Source of the DNA: Salvelinus alpinus
Lineage: Eukaryota; Chordata; Actinopteri; Salmoniformes; Salmonidae
Direction of reading: 5' to 3'
DNA: 64,000 nucleotides
NCBI RefSeq assembly: GCF_045679555.1
Contig: NC_092120.1
Span: forward strand, 10,582,305 to 10,646,304
Shown: one piece after another, positions 56,958 to 64,000 of the stretch
Numbering within the stretch: position 1 is the stretch's first letter
How the letters are laid out: each line of letters starts with the position of its first letter
The notes under the pieces: model-generated
Told to the model about the DNA's origin: nothing
What the model saw: the letters and a program-made list of their open reading frames with translations, nothing else
Database searches by the model: none
Position numbers and translations under genes: made by a program

Positions 56958-58742
56958 AAGTCGGAAGTTTACATACACCTTAGCCAAATGCATTTAAACT
57001 CAGTTTTTCACAATTCCTGACATTTAATCCTAGTAAAAATCAGTTAGGATCACCACTTTATTTTAAGAATGTGAAATGTCAGAATAATACCAGAGAGAAT
57101 TATTTATTTCAGCATTTATTTATTTCATCACATTCCCAGTGGGTCAGAAGTTTACATACACTCAATTAGTATTTGGTAGCATTGCCTTTAAATTGTTTAA
57201 CTTGGGTCAAGCTTTTCAGGTTGCCTTCCACAAGCTTTCCACAATAAGTTGGGTGAATTTTGGCCCATTCCTCCTGACAGAGCTGGTGTAACTGAGCCAG
57301 GTTTGCAGGCCTCCTTGCTCGCACACGCTTTTTCAGTTCTACCAACAAATGTTCTATGGGATTGAGGTCAGGGCTTTGTGATGGCCACTCCAATACCTTG
57401 ACTTTGTTGTCCTTAAGCCATTTTGCCACAACTTTGGAAGTATGCTTGGGGTCATTGTCCATTTGGAAGACCCATTTGCGACCAAGCTTTAACTTCCTGA
57501 CTGATGTCTTGAGATGTTGCTTAAATATATCCACATAATTTTCCTACCTCATGATGCCATCTATTTTGTGAAGTGCACCAGCCCTCCTGCAGCAAAGCAC
57601 CCCCACAACATGATGCTGCCACCGCTGTCCTTCACATTTACATTTACATTTAAGTCATTTAGCAGACGCTCTTATCCAGAGCGACTTACAAATTGGAAAG
57701 TTCATACATATTCATCCTGGTCCCCCCGAGGGGAATGAACCCACAACCCTGGCGTTGCAAGCGCCATGCTCTACCAACTGAGCCACACGGGACCAACCAC
57801 TTCACGGTTGGGATGGTGTTCTTCGGCTTGCAAGCATCCCCCTTTCCATCCAAACATAATGATGGTCATTATGGCCAAACAGTTCTATTTTTGTTTCATC
57901 AGACCAGAGGACATTTCTCAAAAAAGTACGATCTTTGTCCCTATGTGTAGTTGCAAACCGTAGTTTGGCTTTTTTATGGCGGTTTTGGAGCAGTGGCTTC
58001 TTCCTTGCTGAGCGGCCTTTCAGGTTATGTCGATATAGGACTCATTTTACTGTGGATATAGATACTTTTGTACCTGTTTCCTCCAGCATCTTCACAAGGT
58101 CCTTTGCTGTTGTTCTGGGATTGATTTGCACTTTTGCACCAAAGTACGTTCATCTCTAGGAGACAGAACGCGTCACCTTCCTGAGCAGTATGACGGCTGC
58201 GTGGTCCCATGGTGTTTATACTTGCGTACTATTGTTTGTACAGATTTACGAGGTACCTTCAGGCGTTTAGAAATTGCTCCCAAGTGTGAACCAGACTTGT
58301 GGAGGACTATAATTTTTTTCTGAGGTCTTGGCCGATTTGTTTTGATTTTCCCATGATGTCAAGCAAAGAGGCACTGAGTCTGAAGGTAAGCCTTGAAATA
58401 CATCCACAGGTACACCTCCAATTGACTCAAATGATGTCCATTAGCCTATCAGAAGCTTCTAAAGCCATGACATCATTTTCTGGAATTTTCCAAGCTGTTT
58501 AAAGGCACAGTCAACATAGTGTATGTAAACTTCTGACCCACTGGAATTGTGATACAGTGAATTATAAGTGAAATAGTCTGTCTGTAAACAATTGTTGGAA
58601 ATATGACTTGTGTCATGCACAAAGTATATGTCCTAACCGACTTGCCAAAACTATAGTTTGTTAACAAGAAATGTGTGGAGTGGTTGAAAAACGAGTTTTA
58701 ATGACTCCAACCTAAGTGTATGTAAACTTCTGACTTCAACTG
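56958..58742 (-). mobile_element. Tc1-like element with dead transposase and an inserted SINE
   Basis: Ends CTTGAAGTCGGAAGTTTACA and TGTAAACTTCTGACTTCAAC followed by TGTA. The minus strand carries transposase remnants: 57534-57166 is the C-terminal catalytic part (WVFQMDNDPKHTSKVVAKW; WPSQSPDLNPIEHLLVELKK), with the rest of the gene, through about 58400, broken by stops and by the SINE at 57627-57798. A shortened relative lies at 63016-63232. Confidence 0.88.
57627..57798 (-). mobile_element. tRNA-derived SINE inside the Tc1-like element
   Basis: On the minus strand: GGTCCCGTGTGGCTCAGTTG, GTAGAGCATGGCGC (A box side), GGGTTCATTCCCC (B box), then the tail CGCTCTGGATAAGAGCGTCT and GCTAAATGACTTAAATGTAA. 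It interrupts the transposase gene, so it is younger than that insertion. Confidence 0.85.
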
Positions 58743-59074
58743 TATCTATGAACCATGGCGTTAGCGATAATAGTGCAACGACCAATGGCATTTTCAATAC
58801 TATGAAAGGTTTTCCTATACTCCATACCAGCCTGCAGGACTCCCAGTTAAGTTGTACTGCATTAACATATGTTTAACATATTTCTTTCCCTGTATCTGAG
58901 CAATGAAGGCTCTCAATGACAACATATGCAGAGGATCAGAATCACAATCATTTGTGAAGGAATCATATTTGATGATTGTAATCCATTGTAGTTTTTTAAA
59001 TGTGAAATATGAGTAAGTAACTGTTACTAGAGCCTAAGAATCCTCCCTTTTCCCAAAATCACCGCTTCCTACTT
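58743..59074. other. probable aldh5a1 3' UTR, no other feature
   Basis: Lies downstream of the aldh5a1 stop on the minus strand. No certain AATAAA on that strand; the transcript end is not determined. Confidence 0.4.
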
Positions 59075-59094
59075 GGGGGGGGGGGGGGGGGGGG
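59075..59094. repeat. G20 homopolymer (C20 in aldh5a1 mRNA)
   Basis: Twenty consecutive G on the plus strand, 12 bases beyond the aldh5a1 stop codon (59107-59109). On the transcript it is a poly(C) run at the very start of the 3' UTR. The exact length is uncertain, as for any long homopolymer. Confidence 0.9.
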
Positions 59095-59106
59095 TGCAGT
59101 GGACCC

Positions 59107-64000
<4,894 letters not shown>

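Noticed and set aside
57700-57798. tRNA gene
   Set aside because: The A and B boxes belong to a SINE with a LINE-like tail, and the cloverleaf is not intact.

Overview
ORGANISM. The window is nuclear DNA of a ray-finned fish, almost certainly a salmonid (Salmo/Oncorhynchus type). The evidence is vertebrate genes with many exons, long introns and intergenic spacers packed with several Tc1-like families, HpaI-type tRNA SINEs, a 5S-rRNA-derived SINE, L2/CR1-group LINEs and very long (GT)n microsatellites. Species and subgenome cannot be fixed from sequence alone. GENES. Three protein-coding loci are recognised, and they match the vertebrate TDP2 - KIAA0319 - ALDH5A1 neighbourhood (human 6p22). 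(1) tdp2 (5'-tyrosyl-DNA phosphodiesterase 2), minus strand, 21904-29525, carries four apparent frame breaks and a changed SDH motif. (2) kiaa0319, plus strand, coding 33188-53836, has 17 coding exons that join without a frame error into a 914-residue type I membrane protein with MANEC, reduced PKD, EGF-like, transmembrane and tail regions. (3) aldh5a1 (mitochondrial succinate-semialdehyde dehydrogenase), minus strand, 59107 to the window end, has ten exons of which the first is cut by the edge. kiaa0319 and aldh5a1 are convergent; tdp2 and kiaa0319 are divergent. LAYOUT. 1-21900: no host gene recognised; MITEs, SINEs, a LINE remnant, Tc1 pieces, microsatellites, and a Tc1-like non-autonomous element split by an hAT-like element with a perfect 8-bp duplication. 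21904-29525: tdp2; exon 2 contains a minisatellite, and intron 1 holds a 4.7-kb transposon with about 520-bp inverted ends, itself carrying a second hAT-like copy and a PHD-finger relic. 30093-31673: a nearly complete but dead Tc1-like element. 31.7-53.8 kb: kiaa0319. Its intron 5 (12.7 kb) contains an old L2-like LINE cut in two by a younger LINE that keeps an intact 1129-codon ORF with a 2A-type translational recoding motif. 53.8-59.1 kb: 3' UTR and repeats. 59.1-64 kb: aldh5a1, with a third hAT-like copy in intron 1. HOW IT FITS TOGETHER. The three host genes act in unrelated processes (repair of topoisomerase-DNA adducts, neuronal membrane protein, GABA catabolism) and are linked by conserved position, not by operon-like function. 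The most notable observations are the 2A motif in the intact LINE, the nested insertions with reconstructable target sites, the LINE/SINE shared 3' tail with paired hairpin changes, a 185-bp GT tract abutting a kiaa0319 splice acceptor, loss of one and a half PKD domains, and the apparent decay of tdp2.
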